Source: an uncultured bacterium (GTDB lineage: Bacteria > Bacteroidota > Ignavibacteria > Kapaibacteriales > UBA4661). Taken from it: DNA of 64,000 nucleotides. The notes below the pieces were generated by a model. It worked only from the letters and a program-made list of their open reading frames with translations. It had not been told where the DNA came from and made no database searches. The stretch lies in contig CALCNX010000051.1 of assembly GCA_937899715.1 (NCBI GenBank), positions 62,001 through 126,000 of the forward strand, given 5' to 3'. The position numbers were made by a program, and so were the translations under genes. Positions 36,471-46,284 of this stretch are shown piece after piece. The first letter of the stretch is position 1. Each line of letters starts with the position of its first letter.

Positions 36471-38609
36471 ATGCGTTGCCAGCGTTTTTTTATGCTGCTT
36501 ATAGCAACTATTGTTGCGTTGTCGGTATCCTCCGCCTTTGTTGCTGCACAATCTGCTATCAAGCCAATGAAAGATTTGAGCGTGGGAAATAGATGGGTTT
36601 ATGGTGTTACAAGTATAGATAGTGGCTCACAATTAGGCAATCCGTTTAACCATTCCAGTAGTTCTGTATTTTATGAAGAAGTGCTGAAGGACTCTTTATT
36701 TTTAGGTAAACGCTATAGCCAAATATATAGTTCATTTGATAACACCTTGCGATGGGAACGTGCAGACGACAAGACACTATTCATTTGGAGCAATAGTCAC
36801 GAAGTAGCTTCCTTTAGTTTCGATTCCGTTTACATTAACGCAGCTACATATATGTACCCTCTGGGCGGTTTGTGGTGTACAGATACCAAGTCACTTTGTT
36901 CAAGTAACGGCTTGCGAGTATCTGACTCTGCACGTACGACGATTCTTCTTTCTCGACCTAGCGTTATTGGTCAGTCAACTTTTATCAACGACAAGTTGCA
37001 GTATAATCGATATACGGGAATTATTTCAATAAGCGAACAAACCAAACAAGATGTATATTTTTACCCACGTGCCTCAGTATCTCAAGTACTGTATCTTTCA
37101 CGAACAACGGTTAAAAATATTACACTACAAGGGTGCAAACTGCGAGATACTCTTTGGGGAGATACTTCTATCAAAGTGTTTACGATATCCCTTCCTCTAC
37201 AAACACTAATACGCCCCAATACCATTCAACAGATTCCTTTACAACTCACAGGAATCAGGTCTTTACAAGAGGTGTTTACTACCCCGCCGACAATAACACT
37301 AACGTTTAACCGCAATATTGTCGAGGCAGTTGACACATCAAATGCTGTTGTTATTGACTCCTCGGATGTTCCTGCAAACACAATTATACGAATAACACCG
37401 CCGCTCAATAGCACCACGCTATCCACGCTGCAATTTCGTATGCGCTCAGATGCAATTGACACGATAGCTCCGTTACAGTTAGGAATGACTTCGGTCTCTT
37501 CATCTGCCCCGTATCAACAATCTGTGCAATCAGGAAGCATCATATTCGAGCGCCCCACTTTTATTCTTCAAACAATACTACCCTCATTGCAAGGACGGCA
37601 AGGTAGTAAAGTGGACGCAGTGGTTGTTTTGCGAGGCACTCAAGAATTGGCAAAATATGGCATCCAGCGAATACAGACTCACTTAAAATTCCCAAGTTTT
37701 ATAGCTCGCCCCGAAAATGCCTTTTCTACGCAGGGTAGTCTATCTATTGTACCAATTACATTTAACCTTTCAACGAGCATAGACACCGTATCCACACAAG
37801 TGCGTTTACTATTGACGGCAGACTCCGATACTACAGCCTCTTTAATGCTAGAGAATATGCTACCATTACCCAATGCTGTAAGACTCAATACTTCTGTAAA
37901 CAGCGCGCAAATTCACGTTATTAGACCGAACCTTGTAGTGCAACTGGCAGCAGAAAACATTTCCGCAAAACCTGATGAAATTATCCATATTCCTTTCACT
38001 ATTACTTTATCTGAGAACCTATCCCAGTATGGTCTTGATGCGCTCAAATTGAACTTTCTTTTAAATGCTTCTATGCTTGAGCCTATTGGAATAGCACCCG
38101 GCACAGTCTCTAAAGGAATAAGATCAATACCGATTTTACTTCCGCTTCCGTCTAAAGCCATCTCAAATCAAATTGTTCTGACATTTCGGGCTGCAATAGG
38201 TAGTACCGTGGCAACGCAAATAATACCAGAATTGCAGCCGATAGACGGAATAAATACCAAGCTGTTCACGAATGGCGGGCTTGTTCGTCTTGCAACAAAT
38301 TCGGCGGGAGGAACACCATTGGTATTTTATAGTAACCGTTCTTCACAAATTGTAATTGAACAAATATCACCCAATCCCGCTAAAGATGAAATAAGCATTT
38401 CGTACACACTGCGCACAGATACACCGCTTGAAATAATGCTCTTTGATATTCAAGGAAACAAAGTCCGCACCCTCGCACCCTTGGCTGAACAAAAAGCAGG
38501 CACTTTTACCCTGACTGCCCGCACAGACAATGTTGTAAGCGGTCAATATCGCGTAGTTTTGCAAGCACCTCGCGGTAGTGTGCAGGCTCAGATAAATGTA
38601 ATTCGATAG
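36471..38609 (+). CDS. Secreted protein with T9SS type A sorting domain
   Basis: 712 residues, signal peptide to about residue 27 (SAFVAAQS), preceded by GGAAGGGA eleven bases before the ATG. The N-terminal part begins PMKDLSVGNRWVYGV, as in many T9SS-exported Bacteroidota proteins with an early globular domain. The middle is made of beta-rich repeats without a recognisable family. The C-terminus is a type A sorting domain: ISPNPAKDEISISYTL, MLFDIQGNKVRTL, SGQYRVVLQ. It should pass through the T9SS and be anchored at or released from the surface. Codon choice looks more AT-rich than the flanking permease gene, similar to the HExxH lipoprotein gene near the left end. Confidence 0.78.
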   Translation: MRCQRFFMLLIATIVALSVSSAFVAAQSAIKPMKDLSVGNRWVYGVTSIDSGSQLGNPFNHSSSSVFYEEVLKDSLFLGKRYSQIYSSFDNTLRWERADDKTLFIWSNSHEVASFSFDSVYINAATYMYPLGGLWCTDTKSLCSSNGLRVSDSARTTILLSRPSVIGQSTFINDKLQYNRYTGIISISEQTKQDVYFYPRASVSQVLYLSRTTVKNITLQGCKLRDTLWGDTSIKVFTISLPLQTLIRPNTIQQIPLQLTGIRSLQEVFTTPPTITLTFNRNIVEAVDTSNAVVIDSSDVPANTIIRITPPLNSTTLSTLQFRMRSDAIDTIAPLQLGMTSVSSSAPYQQSVQSGSIIFERPTFILQTILPSLQGRQGSKVDAVVVLRGTQELAKYGIQRIQTHLKFPSFIARPENAFSTQGSLSIVPITFNLSTSIDTVSTQVRLLLTADSDTTASLMLENMLPLPNAVRLNTSVNSAQIHVIRPNLVVQLAAENISAKPDEIIHIPFTITLSENLSQYGLDALKLNFLLNASMLEPIGIAPGTVSKGIRSIPILLPLPSKAISNQIVLTFRAAIGSTVATQIIPELQPIDGINTKLFTNGGLVRLATNSAGGTPLVFYSNRSSQIVIEQISPNPAKDEISISYTLRTDTPLEIMLFDIQGNKVRTLAPLAEQKAGTFTLTARTDNVVSGQYRVVLQAPRGSVQAQINVIR

Positions 38610-38678
38610 TTACGATTTTTTTTACGAACTTGCGTTCGCCTTCCGGCAATTACGACCGTTAATTTCTACATTGTACCC

Positions 38679-40142
38679 ATGACCCCACACGATACCCCCG
38701 CACCAGAACATACCTTCCGCCGTGAACTCGGCGTACTTTCTTCCACCATGATTGTGGTCGGCTCTATGGTCGGCTCCGGCATTTTTATTGTCAGTGCCGA
38801 TATAGCGCGGACAGTTGGCTCGCCCACGCTGCTCATCGGCGTATGGCTCGCCACGGGCTTGCTGACGCTTATTGCGGCTCTCAGCTATGGCGAACTTGCC
38901 GGAATGATGCCCGAAGCCGGAGGGCAATATGTCTATCTGCGTGAGGCATACAGTCCGCTCTGGGGCTTCCTTTATGGCTGGACGTTTTTCTTGGTGATTC
39001 AGACCGGCACGATTGCCGCCGTCGCCGTTGCCTTTGCAAAATTTACCGCCGTCTTGTTTCCTTCTGTTGGCACGGGCAATATCCTCTTTACCGTTGGTGC
39101 TTTCAAGGTCTCGGCAGCGCAGATTTTTGCTATTGCCAGCATTGTCGGTCTGACACTGCTCAATGCGCAGGGCGTGCGGGGCGGGAAAATGGTGCAGGAT
39201 GTCTTTACGCTGGCGAAAATCCTAGGGCTGGCAGGGCTGATACTAACAGGGCTGACGCTCGGTGTGAATGATGACGCACTCGTCAGCAATCTCAGCAATC
39301 TCTGGAAACATACATGGACGCATATTCAAAATGGCACCGTGGCTTTGCAACCGCTATCCGGTTCGTGGCTCTTGGCGGCGTTTGGCGTGGCGATGGTCGG
39401 TTCAATTTTTTCCAGCGATGCGTGGAACAACATCACCTTCGCCGGAGCCGAGGTCGTGAACCCCAAGCGTACCATTCCGCTTAGTTTGTTCTTGGGAACG
39501 TGCCTTGTGACGGTGATTTACATTCTGGCAAATCTCGCATATCTGGTCGTATTGCCCGTCGTAGGCGACCCGAACGGTGCGACTATTTTTCAGCGCGGTA
39601 TTCAGTTTGCCACCGAAGACCGCGTGGGAACTGCTGTTGCCTCCGCCGTGTTTGGTCCCGGAGCCGCCATTGGTATGGCGGTGCTGATTATGATTTCCAC
39701 CTTCGGCTGCAATAACGGACTCATTCTCTCCGGCGCACGTGTGCTTTACGCAATGGGCAAAGACGGTCTTTTCTTCAAACGCGCTGCGAGCATCAATAAA
39801 AATGGCGTGCCTGGCTATGCGCTCTTCATTCAGGCGGTGTGGGCAAGCCTTCTGTGTTTGTCCGGCAGTTACGGCGATTTGCTGGATTACGTCGTCTTTG
39901 CGATTCTGATTTTTTATATCCTGACTATTGCCGGAATTTTTGTGCTGCGAGCAAAGCGCCCGAACGCAGAGCGCCCGTACAAAGCCTTTGGTTATCCCGT
40001 TCTGCCCGCGCTTTACATCATTCTTGCACTGGCAATTTGCGTGAATTTGCTTATTTTCAAACCCACATTTACCTACCCGGGCTTGTTTATCGTGCTCTCA
40101 GGTATTCCCGTCTATTTCCTCTGGAAACGAAAATTATCATGA
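38679..40142 (+). CDS. APC superfamily amino acid permease (second copy)
   Basis: 487 residues, about twelve membrane segments. Helix 1 has VGSMVGSGIFIVSADIAR; later VAMVGSIFSSDAWNNITFAG then EVVNPKRTIPLSLFL, and GARVLYAMGKDGLFF. It is a clear relative of the permease at 7228-8700 (same WNNI and GSGIF motifs), so the cell has two related LAT-like transporters in this window. Its TGA overlaps the ATG of the thioesterase gene (ATGA), so the two are translationally coupled, an unusual pairing whose meaning is unclear. Substrate unknown. Confidence 0.92.
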   Translation: MTPHDTPAPEHTFRRELGVLSSTMIVVGSMVGSGIFIVSADIARTVGSPTLLIGVWLATGLLTLIAALSYGELAGMMPEAGGQYVYLREAYSPLWGFLYGWTFFLVIQTGTIAAVAVAFAKFTAVLFPSVGTGNILFTVGAFKVSAAQIFAIASIVGLTLLNAQGVRGGKMVQDVFTLAKILGLAGLILTGLTLGVNDDALVSNLSNLWKHTWTHIQNGTVALQPLSGSWLLAAFGVAMVGSIFSSDAWNNITFAGAEVVNPKRTIPLSLFLGTCLVTVIYILANLAYLVVLPVVGDPNGATIFQRGIQFATEDRVGTAVASAVFGPGAAIGMAVLIMISTFGCNNGLILSGARVLYAMGKDGLFFKRAASINKNGVPGYALFIQAVWASLLCLSGSYGDLLDYVVFAILIFYILTIAGIFVLRAKRPNAERPYKAFGYPVLPALYIILALAICVNLLIFKPTFTYPGLFIVLSGIPVYFLWKRKLS

Positions 40143-40609
40143 GTGATACTTCTTCACAACTCTACACCCGCGACCTTTTCAAGCACTGGACAACGCTTGA
40201 TGTGCGTTGGAGCGAGGTAGATGCGTATGGTCACGTCAACAACGTTGCGTACTTTATCTATTTCGAGGCGGCACGGGCAAAGTACATACTCGACACCAAC
40301 AAATACGACGCACTTATGGGGAAAACTGCCTTGCAGGTCATTGTGAGTTGCACGATGAACTTTCGCCGTGAGGTTCATTTCCCCTCCACGCTTGACGTTG
40401 GCGTAACGGTGAGCGCTATTGGAAGAACGTCCTACACAATGCCGTGTGGGATATTTCTGGCGGGAACCGATACGCTTGTTGCCGATGGTGTCGGTAAATT
40501 GGTTATCCTCGACCCCGCCACAAAGCGCCCTATACCGATGCCGGAGGACTTTATCCGCACGTTTGAAGAGCTGGAACAGCGCACCATTCCACGCCCCGGC
40601 GCTCAGTAA
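40139..40609 (+). CDS. 4HBT-type acyl-CoA thioesterase
   Basis: 156 residues from the ATG at 40139, which overlaps the permease stop as ATGA. Hotdog-fold thioesterase of the 4-hydroxybenzoyl-CoA/YbgC type: TTLDVRWSEVDAYGHVNN carries the catalytic aspartate in the D-x-x-G-H-x-N-N motif, followed by YFIYFEAARAKYI. It hydrolyses an acyl-CoA in the cytoplasm. It ends 20 bases before the GT2 gene on the same strand. The chain length or aromatic substrate cannot be told from sequence. Confidence 0.92.
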   Translation: MSDTSSQLYTRDLFKHWTTLDVRWSEVDAYGHVNNVAYFIYFEAARAKYILDTNKYDALMGKTALQVIVSCTMNFRREVHFPSTLDVGVTVSAIGRTSYTMPCGIFLAGTDTLVADGVGKLVILDPATKRPIPMPEDFIRTFEELEQRTIPRPGAQ

Positions 40610-40629
40610 TCACGCACGTTATCTACACC

Positions 40630-41328
40630 ATGCCGCATTTATCCTTCATCATTCCTGCCTACAACGAAGCCCTGCGCATCGCACCTTCTCTCGCAAAGGC
40701 GCAAGAATACTTCGCGGCACAAAGCTATACAACGGAAATTATCGTGGTGAATGACGGCTCAAAGGATGCAACCTCGCAGGTGGTCGCAGGAATAGGTGGA
40801 ATCACACTTCTGGAGCAGCCCCGCAATATAGGCAAAGGTGCAGCAGTGCGACGAGGAATGATGGAAGCAAAGGGCGAGTATCGAATTTTTTCGGATGCGG
40901 ATTTTTCTACCCCTATCCACGAGACCGCACGAATACTGGAGCGGCTGTACGAAAGCGCCGATGTGTGTATTGGTAGTCGTGGCGTGGACACAACGCTTGT
41001 CAAAAAACACCAGCCGTGGTACCGCGAGACACTTGGCAAGATGGTGAACGTCATCGTGCAAACAGCATTTATTCCGGGCATTAGCGACACACAGTGCGGC
41101 TTCAAGGGTTTCCGTGCGGCGGCGGCAGAAGCAGTTTTTTCACGAGCAAAACTGAATGGCTGGATGTTCGACCTCGAAGCGCTCTACATAGCATCAAAGC
41201 TGCATTTGCAAATAGATGAAATTCCGGTAGAATGGTACAATGATGAACGCTCCACCGTGAGTTTTCGCCATTCGTGGCAAATTATGCGCGAGATTTTTTC
41301 TATTAAGCGTCTGCATCGCAATCTTTAA
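40630..41328 (+). CDS. GT2-family glycosyltransferase (polyprenyl-phosphate type)
   Basis: 232 residues, a GT-A glycosyltransferase of the dolichyl/polyprenyl-phosphate glycosyltransferase group. Motifs: LSFIIPAYNEALRIAPSLAK, IIVVNDGSKDATS, NIGKGAAVRRGM, the metal-binding FSDADFSTP, and QCGFKGFRAAAAE near the acceptor site. There are no transmembrane helices after the catalytic domain, so it is the soluble or peripheral form. It would load a sugar onto a lipid carrier at the inner membrane face. Its last four bases overlap the stop of the DUF3817 gene on the opposite strand. Confidence 0.92.
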   Translation: MPHLSFIIPAYNEALRIAPSLAKAQEYFAAQSYTTEIIVVNDGSKDATSQVVAGIGGITLLEQPRNIGKGAAVRRGMMEAKGEYRIFSDADFSTPIHETARILERLYESADVCIGSRGVDTTLVKKHQPWYRETLGKMVNVIVQTAFIPGISDTQCGFKGFRAAAAEAVFSRAKLNGWMFDLEALYIASKLHLQIDEIPVEWYNDERSTVSFRHSWQIMREIFSIKRLHRNL

Positions 41329-41648
41329 TGCTCTCCTTGCCAATCTGCTTCGATACGAAAAAGTTTTGCATCTGCCACAAAGGGACCAAAAGGCAGGACA
41401 GAAGCTACCATCCCTAGTAGCAGCGTTTTGATGCTCCAATCATATTCAATTTTCGCCTGAACAAGGATGAGAAGATACGCCAAAAATAGTGCCCCGTGAA
41501 TTGTGCCCACGACTCGCACCATCTGCGGCTTTCCGGCAAGATACTTGAGTGGCATGGCGATACAAAGCAAAATGAGAAATGATGCGCCCTCGGCGTAACC
41601 AATGAGGCGTAAACGCCCAATAGCAGTTTTCAGGGAAAAAGTGTTCAT
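41325..41648 (-). CDS. DUF3817 small membrane protein
   Basis: 107 residues from the ATG at 41648; an upstream in-frame start gives an unrelated leader. Three hydrophobic segments, with the family signature IGRLRLIGYAEGASFLILL, MVRVVGTIHGALFLAYLLIL and MVASVLPFGPFVADAKLF. The conserved E in AEG and H in GTIHG fit DUF3817, a family of small inner-membrane proteins of unknown role. It is convergent with the GT2 gene (four-base overlap). Confidence 0.87.
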   Translation of the reverse strand: MNTFSLKTAIGRLRLIGYAEGASFLILLCIAMPLKYLAGKPQMVRVVGTIHGALFLAYLLILVQAKIEYDWSIKTLLLGMVASVLPFGPFVADAKLFRIEADWQGEH

Positions 41649-41676
41649 GTGGTGAAATTGCTTTATGGATATTGCT

Positions 41677-42216
41677 TTATGGAGTGATAGTGCTTGAAAG
41701 GTTTTGGTTGTATACCTCGCGGGTGATGCAAAAGATGAAATTTGTGCGTTCACCGTCACGATGCCTTGTTTCTCTGTGCTTCCCGCCTATTTTTTCAACA
41801 GCTTTTTGTGAGCGAAGATTTTCAGAATCCACGACAAAAATAACATTTTCGACAAATTGAAAAGCGTGAGCCAACATGAGACGCTTCATTTCGCTGTTGT
41901 ATCGCCCGCCCCAGTACGCCCGTGCCAGAAACGACCAGCCAATTTCAATTTCGCTCTTCTCCTCGTCGTAGTTGTTGTAACGCGAAGTGCCAATGACCGC
42001 ACCAGTTCTTGCATCCAGTGCCACAAGTGCACCACCCGAAGCAAGTGTATCGGTGAAAAATTCTGTAAATATCGCACGGTCAGAACGATTCTTGGGATGC
42101 TGCGCCCAGATAAGCGGGTCGGCGGCAGCCGCACAAAGGTCGTCGAAATCATGTTCGGTGAGCGGGCGGAGCCGGAGCAGATCGCCAGTCAGTGTTGGTT
42201 GCAGTTGAAATGGCAT
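41677..42216 (-). CDS. GNAT-family N-acetyltransferase (RimJ/RimL-like)
   Basis: 179 residues from the ATG at 42216. Opening LRLRPLTEHDFDDLCAAAAD is the RimJ/RimL-type beginning. VIGTSRYNNYDEEKSEIEIG and the acetyl-CoA loop in ARAYWGGRYNSEMKRLMLAH follow, then SENLRSQKAVEKIGG in the last helix, the N-x-x-S-x-x-A/E-K signature. It transfers acetyl from acetyl-CoA to an amine, perhaps a protein N-terminus or small molecule. The pyrophosphate loop lacks the usual R/Q-x-x-G-x-G/A spacing but matches this subgroup. It follows the DUF3817 gene in the same strand cluster. Confidence 0.9.
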   Translation of the reverse strand: MPFQLQPTLTGDLLRLRPLTEHDFDDLCAAAADPLIWAQHPKNRSDRAIFTEFFTDTLASGGALVALDARTGAVIGTSRYNNYDEEKSEIEIGWSFLARAYWGGRYNSEMKRLMLAHAFQFVENVIFVVDSENLRSQKAVEKIGGKHRETRHRDGERTNFIFCITREVYNQNLSSTITP

Positions 42217-42323
42217 TATTGATAGTAATTTTTGCAAAAAAATAATGTGGAAGTTTGATTGTACAGAATGTAGTTTTTGTACGATGAAAATTATGTATAG
42301 AAATAGCGTGATAAAACTATCTT

Positions 42324-42791
42324 TTAGCGAATTTCTTTGCGTATATCGGGTGCAACAGGCTTTACAGCGCTGTCTTGACGTGCCTTGTCCGCCCCTTGTT
42401 GTTCTTTTTCCTTCCGCTCCTTTTCTTTTTGGTCTTTTTCTTTTGGCTCTTTTTCCTTTTCTTTCTGCTCTTTTTTTGTCTCTTCTTCGCCGATCTGCCG
42501 TGCGCGATTGCGGGCGGAATCAAGCATCTGCCGGAGTTTTTCGGGCTTTGACGTTAAGTCGTTGAAGCGCTGACGGAATACCGCTTCGGTGAAGCCATGC
42601 TGCTGGATGATAGCGCGAACACGGGCGTTTGCTTTTGCTGTGTCGTTGGGGTATTGCTCCCGTGCAATCAAGACTTCGGTGTAGGTTTGCACAAAATTTT
42701 CATCGTCCTTCGACCACGAGCCAGAACAGGATGAAACGAGAAAGAGGGCGGCTCCGATAAGAACATATCGGAAATGAAGAAAAAATTTCAT
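42324..42791 (-). CDS. Lipoprotein with Lys/Glu-rich coiled tail
   Basis: 155 residues. Lipoprotein signal ending LFLVSSC (cysteine about residue 22). The middle (about 28-95) is helical: ENFVQTYTEVLIAREQYP and VFRQRFNDLTSKPEKL, resembling short Bacteroidota lipoproteins such as DUF4296 members, though the match is uncertain. The C-terminal third is nearly all Lys and Glu (EEETKKEQKEKEKEPKEKDQ and on), probably an unstructured or single helix tail. Its ATG overlaps the stop of xerD by four bases, so it is expressed with the recombinase gene. Confidence 0.65.
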   Translation of the reverse strand: MKFFLHFRYVLIGAALFLVSSCSGSWSKDDENFVQTYTEVLIAREQYPNDTAKANARVRAIIQQHGFTEAVFRQRFNDLTSKPEKLRQMLDSARNRARQIGEEETKKEQKEKEKEPKEKDQKEKERKEKEQQGADKARQDSAVKPVAPDIRKEIR

Positions 42792-43729
42792 GCGCGAGGG
42801 TGAAAAGATGTATGAACTTCTTTGATGTATTCACGGTCAATATGCGTATAAATCTGCGTTGTGGCAATATCTGCATGACCAAGCATTTCTTGTACTGCCC
42901 TGAGATTCGCTCCGCCTTCCAGCAAGTGCGTGGCAAAGGAGTGACGGAACATATGGGGATGCACCTCGTCAATGCCCGCTTGCAGGGCGGAGTCGTGGAC
43001 AATGTTCCAGACCGACATCCGCGAAAGTGGCGTACCACGCTGATTGAGGAAAAGCGCATCGGCAGAGTCGGTGTTTTCTTTCACCCAAAGCGTCCGGGCG
43101 AGGCGTTTGTATTGGCTTATCCACTCTAACGCAGTCTTACCGATAGGTACAATGCGCTCTTTGGAGCCTTTTCCAAATACACGAATCACTTCTGCCTCCC
43201 AGAGAATATCGCGCTGCTGCAAGCCGCAGGCTTCCGATGCCCGGAGACCGCAGGCGTACAAGACTTCCAAAAGCGCCTTGTTGCGCAAACCGTCAGCGCG
43301 AGTGGTGTCGGGTTGGTCGAGGATTTTGGCAATTTGCGGATAGGACAATACTTCGGGCAAAAGGCGCTGCGGTTTGGGTAAATCCACAAGCTCCGAAGGA
43401 TTGGTCGGCGACAGCTGCACCGACGAGAGAAATTTATAGAGTGAGCGAATAGAGTATAAATACCGCGTCCGCGAACTTGTTCCCAAGCCCATGTCGGCAA
43501 GCATTGTTAAGAACTCTAGTATGTGTGCGGTCTGCACGTTTGCGAAGGAAGAAATGCTTTTTTGTTCCAAAAACTCAATGAACCGCGTCAAATCTATCGT
43601 GTACGAACTGACGGTGTTTTCTGCCAACCCGCGTTCCAGTGCGATGTGGTGCGTAAACTGTTTCAGTTCTCGTTGCATCAAAGAACGTGGCGCTTGCACA
43701 GGCTTCTCTGCAAACTCTGTTGTGTCCAT
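42788..43729 (-). CDS. xerD: XerC/XerD-type tyrosine recombinase
   Basis: 313 residues, the usual XerC/D length. All catalytic residues are visible: Arg in ACGLRASEACGL, Lys in FGKGSKERIVP, H-x-x-R in HMFRHSFATHLLEGG, His in LGHADIATTQIYTHID, with the nucleophile Tyr in QIYTH. The N-terminal SAM-like domain has FTHHIALERGLAENTVSSY. It resolves chromosome dimers at dif. The absence of nearby phage or integron genes supports a housekeeping role. It is divergent from the OmpA-like gene and ends four bases inside the lipoprotein gene. Confidence 0.93.
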   Translation of the reverse strand: MDTTEFAEKPVQAPRSLMQRELKQFTHHIALERGLAENTVSSYTIDLTRFIEFLEQKSISSFANVQTAHILEFLTMLADMGLGTSSRTRYLYSIRSLYKFLSSVQLSPTNPSELVDLPKPQRLLPEVLSYPQIAKILDQPDTTRADGLRNKALLEVLYACGLRASEACGLQQRDILWEAEVIRVFGKGSKERIVPIGKTALEWISQYKRLARTLWVKENTDSADALFLNQRGTPLSRMSVWNIVHDSALQAGIDEVHPHMFRHSFATHLLEGGANLRAVQEMLGHADIATTQIYTHIDREYIKEVHTSFHPRA

Positions 43730-43855
43730 AATTGTCCGTCCAAAAGTGAAATTTTATGCTGCCCACAAAAATACACTTTTGTAACCATTTTTCCGTGAAC
43801 GCAGTTTTTCGTATCTTCGTTCTTGATGCAGAAACACCCTTTTGTTCTCACAACC

Positions 43856-46219
43856 ATGACCCCAGATATTACGCGGCACAGCACCGTCTCGCGCATTCAT
43901 AACAGCTTCCGCATTTTCCCTATCGCGCTGACGCTCACCATAGCTGCTTGCTTCTTTTCTTTGCCTCTTTTTGCGCAGTCTCAGCAAATTCAGACGCTCC
44001 CACCCGCATATCCTCAGTTTCGCTTTGGTCTTTTTGGAGCGGCGAATCAGAATTGGCACGTGGCGAATTTTGTTGCGCTTCCCGAAACAGGTCCAAGTAT
44101 TTACAGAGGTGTAGGCTTTGATTACACCGGCACAAAAGATTCAATAATCACGCGCCAAGATACAACGAGGAATGGTTCTGTTCAAGTTATACTACCAGCT
44201 TTGGGACTGACATTAGAGTCATTATTTTCTCCCAATTTTGGAGTTTCGGCACGATTATCATACGCGCCGCATAACGTACTATTTCGTAAAAATGAGTTAT
44301 TGTTTTTGGGACTAGCTAATCCGAGTTCCAATACTGCTACTCTGGTGGAAACTGAGGTTGAGCGCAAACTAGATGTATCGTTTTCCACTATTGCATTTGA
44401 ACCAACATTTTTTTTTCAAATACCGATTGCTTCGACCAACTTGAAGACGTATCTAGGTTTTCGTGTTGGATATACTATACCTAGCAATTACTCACAACTC
44501 TTTCTTCTCACACAGGAAGGTGCGGAATTTTTAACACCACAACCAGTTGGTAATAGTATCATATATCTTCGCACCAATAAATATGATGAGAGAAGTGGTA
44601 CATTTACTAGCCGCAATCCACTTGCCCTTTCCGCTCTCGCCGGAATCGGCTACGAAATCCCAATTGAAGGTCTGACGCTTGCAGGTGGTATGGGGCGTTT
44701 ATCGGTGCAGCCGGAAGTCTTCGGAATGTGGGGCTTGAATCCTGTGGTGCAGGGCTTGGAGTGGAATTTGCATCAGTTACGTGCGGGCGTATCGGTATTC
44801 TACCGTCAAGACGAGATGATACAACGCTTCGAGGAGCGCCGTCAGGTGGACACTATTATCGTCTATCAAAAGCGGATTCGCAATCCATTCATGGTCGGTA
44901 TTTCGACGTTTTCCCGCGATACCACGCTCACCGTAGAGAACGGCAAGCGCGTCCGTACCATCTCCGAGACTCTGCGTCGCGTTGATACGGCGTTCTCTAC
45001 CCCGCCGCCGCGTATGGATGTGGACGTGACCGCCGTAGGCGTTACCGAAAAAGGGGAAGAAAAGAAACTCGTGCAGTTACGTCTGGAAGAATTTGTCGTG
45101 CAGCGCTACGTGCCGCTTCTGAACTATGTCTTTTTCGACGACCAGTCCTCCGCACTGCATGAACGCTATGTGCGTATTAGTTCCGATAACACCGCACTTT
45201 TCGATGTAGATAAACTCTACCAAAAAGGGACGCTGGATATTTACCGAAATATGCTGAATATCATCGGCAAGCGCCTTCGGCAGTTCCCCGATGCGGTTAT
45301 CACTATCACCGGCTGCAATACGGGCGTTGGCGCAGAGGACGGCAATACGGCACTTTCGGCGGCACGTGCTGAAGCCGTGCGGCGATATTTGCTGGATGCG
45401 TGGAATATCGCAGGCAACCGCATTATTATGAAAGCGCGAAATCTGTCGGAACAAGCCTCGCTGCCCAAAACCGAGCCGGACAAAATCGAAGAAAATCGCC
45501 GTGTGGAAATTACATCGTCGGTGCGCGAAGTGCTCGACCCGATTCTTCTGAGCGATACCATGCGCGTCTCGAACCCGCCCACCATACGCTTTTCGCCAAC
45601 GGTCAAAACGGAAAAACGAATGGCAGAGTGGTCGTTGCTGGCATTTAGCGAAGGACAAGATGTAAAGCAGTTTTCATCCGAAACCACAACTACCAACGAC
45701 CCAGAAGTAACACTTGGGACAGCACAGGAAAACGGGCTGCCAAGCCGCATAGACTGGACACCACCAAAGCAAGGCGACGGCAGTTTGAAACTAAGCGGGG
45801 CGCTTGAGTTTACGCTCTCCGCACGAGACGAAGGCGGCAAAAGCGGCTTTGCGCATGGATTTCTGCCGGTGGAAAAAATTGTTTTGCCCGATAAGAAAAT
45901 TGAGCAGTTTAGTCTTGTGCTCTTTGGCTTCAATAAATCCGAGATTAGCGAACAAAACCAACGCATTATCGGTTTTATTAACTCCATTATTCGCCCTAAT
46001 TCCAAAATCACGATTGCCGGCTATACCGACCGCACGGGTGATAACGCCTACAACCGCACACTTTCCCGCCAACGCGCCTCAGAACTGGCTCGGCTCATAG
46101 ACCAGCCGCTATCAAAGGCACAGGGCTTCGGCGAGGACACGCTCATATACGACAACTCCACACCGGAAGGACGCTTTTACTGCCGCACGGTGAACGTCTC
46201 GGTGGAAACGTCAAAATGA
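43856..46219 (+). CDS. OmpA-family outer-membrane protein with two OmpA-like domains (paralogue 1)
   Basis: 787 residues from the ATG at 43856, the start giving the most typical signal peptide (cleavage near LFAQS); ATG 43826 and TTG 43823 are alternatives. The N-terminal half resembles an outer-membrane barrel (FGLFGAANQNWHVANFV, ending near residue 330). An internal OmpA-like domain (about 465-565; DAVITITGCNTGVGAEDGNT) has lost the Asp expected in the peptidoglycan-binding motif. The C-terminal one, IAGYTDRTGDNAYNRTLSRQ then RASELA, keeps the binding Asp and Arg. So it should anchor the outer membrane to peptidoglycan through the end domain only. A matching paralogue lies at 48230-50518. 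Confidence 0.88.
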   Translation: MTPDITRHSTVSRIHNSFRIFPIALTLTIAACFFSLPLFAQSQQIQTLPPAYPQFRFGLFGAANQNWHVANFVALPETGPSIYRGVGFDYTGTKDSIITRQDTTRNGSVQVILPALGLTLESLFSPNFGVSARLSYAPHNVLFRKNELLFLGLANPSSNTATLVETEVERKLDVSFSTIAFEPTFFFQIPIASTNLKTYLGFRVGYTIPSNYSQLFLLTQEGAEFLTPQPVGNSIIYLRTNKYDERSGTFTSRNPLALSALAGIGYEIPIEGLTLAGGMGRLSVQPEVFGMWGLNPVVQGLEWNLHQLRAGVSVFYRQDEMIQRFEERRQVDTIIVYQKRIRNPFMVGISTFSRDTTLTVENGKRVRTISETLRRVDTAFSTPPPRMDVDVTAVGVTEKGEEKKLVQLRLEEFVVQRYVPLLNYVFFDDQSSALHERYVRISSDNTALFDVDKLYQKGTLDIYRNMLNIIGKRLRQFPDAVITITGCNTGVGAEDGNTALSAARAEAVRRYLLDAWNIAGNRIIMKARNLSEQASLPKTEPDKIEENRRVEITSSVREVLDPILLSDTMRVSNPPTIRFSPTVKTEKRMAEWSLLAFSEGQDVKQFSSETTTTNDPEVTLGTAQENGLPSRIDWTPPKQGDGSLKLSGALEFTLSARDEGGKSGFAHGFLPVEKIVLPDKKIEQFSLVLFGFNKSEISEQNQRIIGFINSIIRPNSKITIAGYTDRTGDNAYNRTLSRQRASELARLIDQPLSKAQGFGEDTLIYDNSTPEGRFYCRTVNVSVETSK

Positions 46220-46284
46220 TAAGGCTTGAATTGAAGAGGTGCGAACACTTCACACAATAGAAAAAACACCTTTTGGGAACTGAA

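Noticed and set aside
42245..42565. Plus-strand frame opposite the Lys/Glu-rich lipoprotein
   Set aside because: It is the antisense of a repetitive Lys/Glu tail and codes for a Phe/Leu/Ser-rich stretch, a common artefact.
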